Shown piece by piece: positions 6,869 to 7,573 of a stretch of 7,573 nucleotides of DNA. The number at the start of each line of letters is the position of its first letter. Within the stretch, counting starts at the first letter, position 1. Origin of the DNA: Burkholderiales bacterium. Its GTDB lineage: Bacteria; Pseudomonadota; Gammaproteobacteria; Burkholderiales; Burkholderiaceae_C. Under the pieces are notes generated by a model, which saw only the letters and a list, made by a program, of their open reading frames with translations, did no database searches and was not told the origin of the DNA. A program made the position numbers and the translations under genes. The stretch is from NCBI GenBank assembly GCA_005789685.1, contig SXXD01000094.1, positions 1 to 7,573 on the forward strand. Direction: 5' to 3'.

Positions 6869-7555
6869 TTGAACGACGATCTCAGTCAATTGCAAGTTCG
6901 CCTTCAGCACACTTTCAAAGATGCGAGTTTGCTGGAGCGTGCTGTCACGCACCGCAGTTACTCCGCCGATCACAACGAACGCCTCGAGTTTTTGGGCGAT
7001 TCAGTTTTAAACCTGGCCGTTGCCCATTTACTTTACGCCCAATTGAGTGATTTACCCGAGGGCGATTTGTCTCGCGTCAGAGCCAATTTGGTCAAGCAAG
7101 AAACGCTGCATCAATTGGCCCTTACGCTTCAAATTCCAGTTTGCCTTAAGTTGGGGGAGGGTGAGTTGAAATCGGGTGGACAGCGCCGACCCTCTATTTT
7201 GGCCGATACCTTGGAAGCCTTGCTAGGTGCTGTTTTCCTGGATGCAGGTTATGAAGTCGCAGAACAATTGGTGCACAGATTGTTTCAAAATGTTGAAATC
7301 AATCCGCAGATGCAGGCCGCTGCCAAAGACCCCAAAACAGAATTGCAAGAATGGCTGCAAGGCCGAAAATTGCTACTCCCTCAGTATTCTGTCGTCGCCA
7401 CATCGGGCGCAGCACACCGGCAAATTTTTGATGTCGCTTGCGACATTCCCGAACTCAGTCTCTCACAGCACGGTAGCGGCCCCTCGCGACGTGCTGGTGA
7501 GCAAGCCGCGGCAGCCGCCATGCTTGAAATTTTGAAAGTCAAGGCCCGCGAATGA
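6869..7555 (+). CDS. rnc: Ribonuclease III
   Basis: Double-strand-specific endoribonuclease that separates 16S and 23S precursors and trims many mRNAs. It has 228 residues, normal. The catalytic domain carries the signature ERLEFLGDSVL (37-47) with Glu37, Glu40 and Asp44, and DTLEALLGA (113-121) with Asp113 and Glu116, all the metal-binding acids expected. The double-stranded-RNA-binding domain spans about 154-223 (DPKTELQEWLQ ... GEQAAAAAMLEIL). The start must be TTG at 6869: an in-frame stop lies at 6845-6847 and no ATG or GTG lies between. AGG at 6858-6860 gives an eight-base spacing. The stop overlaps the next start as ATGA, the usual rnc-era coupling. Confidence 0.97.
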   Translation: MNDDLSQLQVRLQHTFKDASLLERAVTHRSYSADHNERLEFLGDSVLNLAVAHLLYAQLSDLPEGDLSRVRANLVKQETLHQLALTLQIPVCLKLGEGELKSGGQRRPSILADTLEALLGAVFLDAGYEVAEQLVHRLFQNVEINPQMQAAAKDPKTELQEWLQGRKLLLPQYSVVATSGAAHRQIFDVACDIPELSLSQHGSGPSRRAGEQAAAAAMLEILKVKARE

Positions 7556-7573
7556 ACACAGAAACCAACCCCG
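7552..7573 (+). CDS. era: Start of next gene, probably GTPase Era (partial)
   Basis: ATG at 7552 overlaps the rnc stop (ATGA) and opens a frame reading MNTETNP before the window ends. Seven codons cannot identify a protein. The name rests on the widely conserved rnc-era order; Era is a GTPase that binds 16S rRNA and helps mature the 30S subunit. Confidence 0.6.

Overview
The window is a bacterial chromosomal segment that reads left to right on the + strand from end to end: acpP, fabF, a small YgfX-like membrane protein, mucD (DegQ/DegP-type protease), a 447-base non-coding stretch, lepA, lepB, rnc and the first codons of what should be era. The protein sequences, the gene order (acpP-fabF ... 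mucD-lepA-lepB-rnc-era) and the small two-helix protein after fabF point to a betaproteobacterium of the order Burkholderiales, most likely family Comamonadaceae. The moderate GC content suggests a freshwater, Limnohabitans- or Rhodoferax-like lineage. The lineage call rests on remembered sequence resemblance, not on a search.

Layout. 1-1583 is the fatty-acid block: acyl carrier protein and beta-ketoacyl-ACP synthase II, six bases apart and closed by a very strong intrinsic terminator. The terminator's hairpin lies inside the first codons of the next reading frame (1535-2041). That frame encodes a 168-residue protein with two membrane helices and a tryptophan-rich tail. A good sigma70-type promoter inside its last codons (1999-2027) probably drives mucD (2081-3574), a secreted HtrA-family protease with two PDZ domains. 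3575-4021 holds no convincing gene. It has an AT-rich stretch, two strong palindromes, a cluster of DnaA-box-like 9-mers and an intrinsic terminator 42 bases ahead of lepA. From lepA onward (4025-7573) the genes are tightly packed: lepA and lepB share one base, and rnc and era overlap as ATGA.

The genes join envelope and core housekeeping functions. AcpP and FabF make acyl chains for the membrane. LepA (EF4) acts on ribosomes. LepB removes signal peptides from exported proteins, MucD itself among its likely substrates. MucD degrades or refolds damaged periplasmic proteins. RNase III and Era handle rRNA processing and 30S assembly.

The most striking feature is what is missing. In related genomes the sigma-E module rpoE-rseA-rseB normally lies just before mucD, and a DUF4845 gene often lies between lepB and rnc. 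Here both are absent, and mucD has its own housekeeping-type promoter. The second point of interest is the 447-base gap before lepA, whose DnaA boxes, palindromes and orphan terminator are not explained by any gene. I see no mobile element, CRISPR array, tRNA or rRNA, and no clear new multi-gene system.
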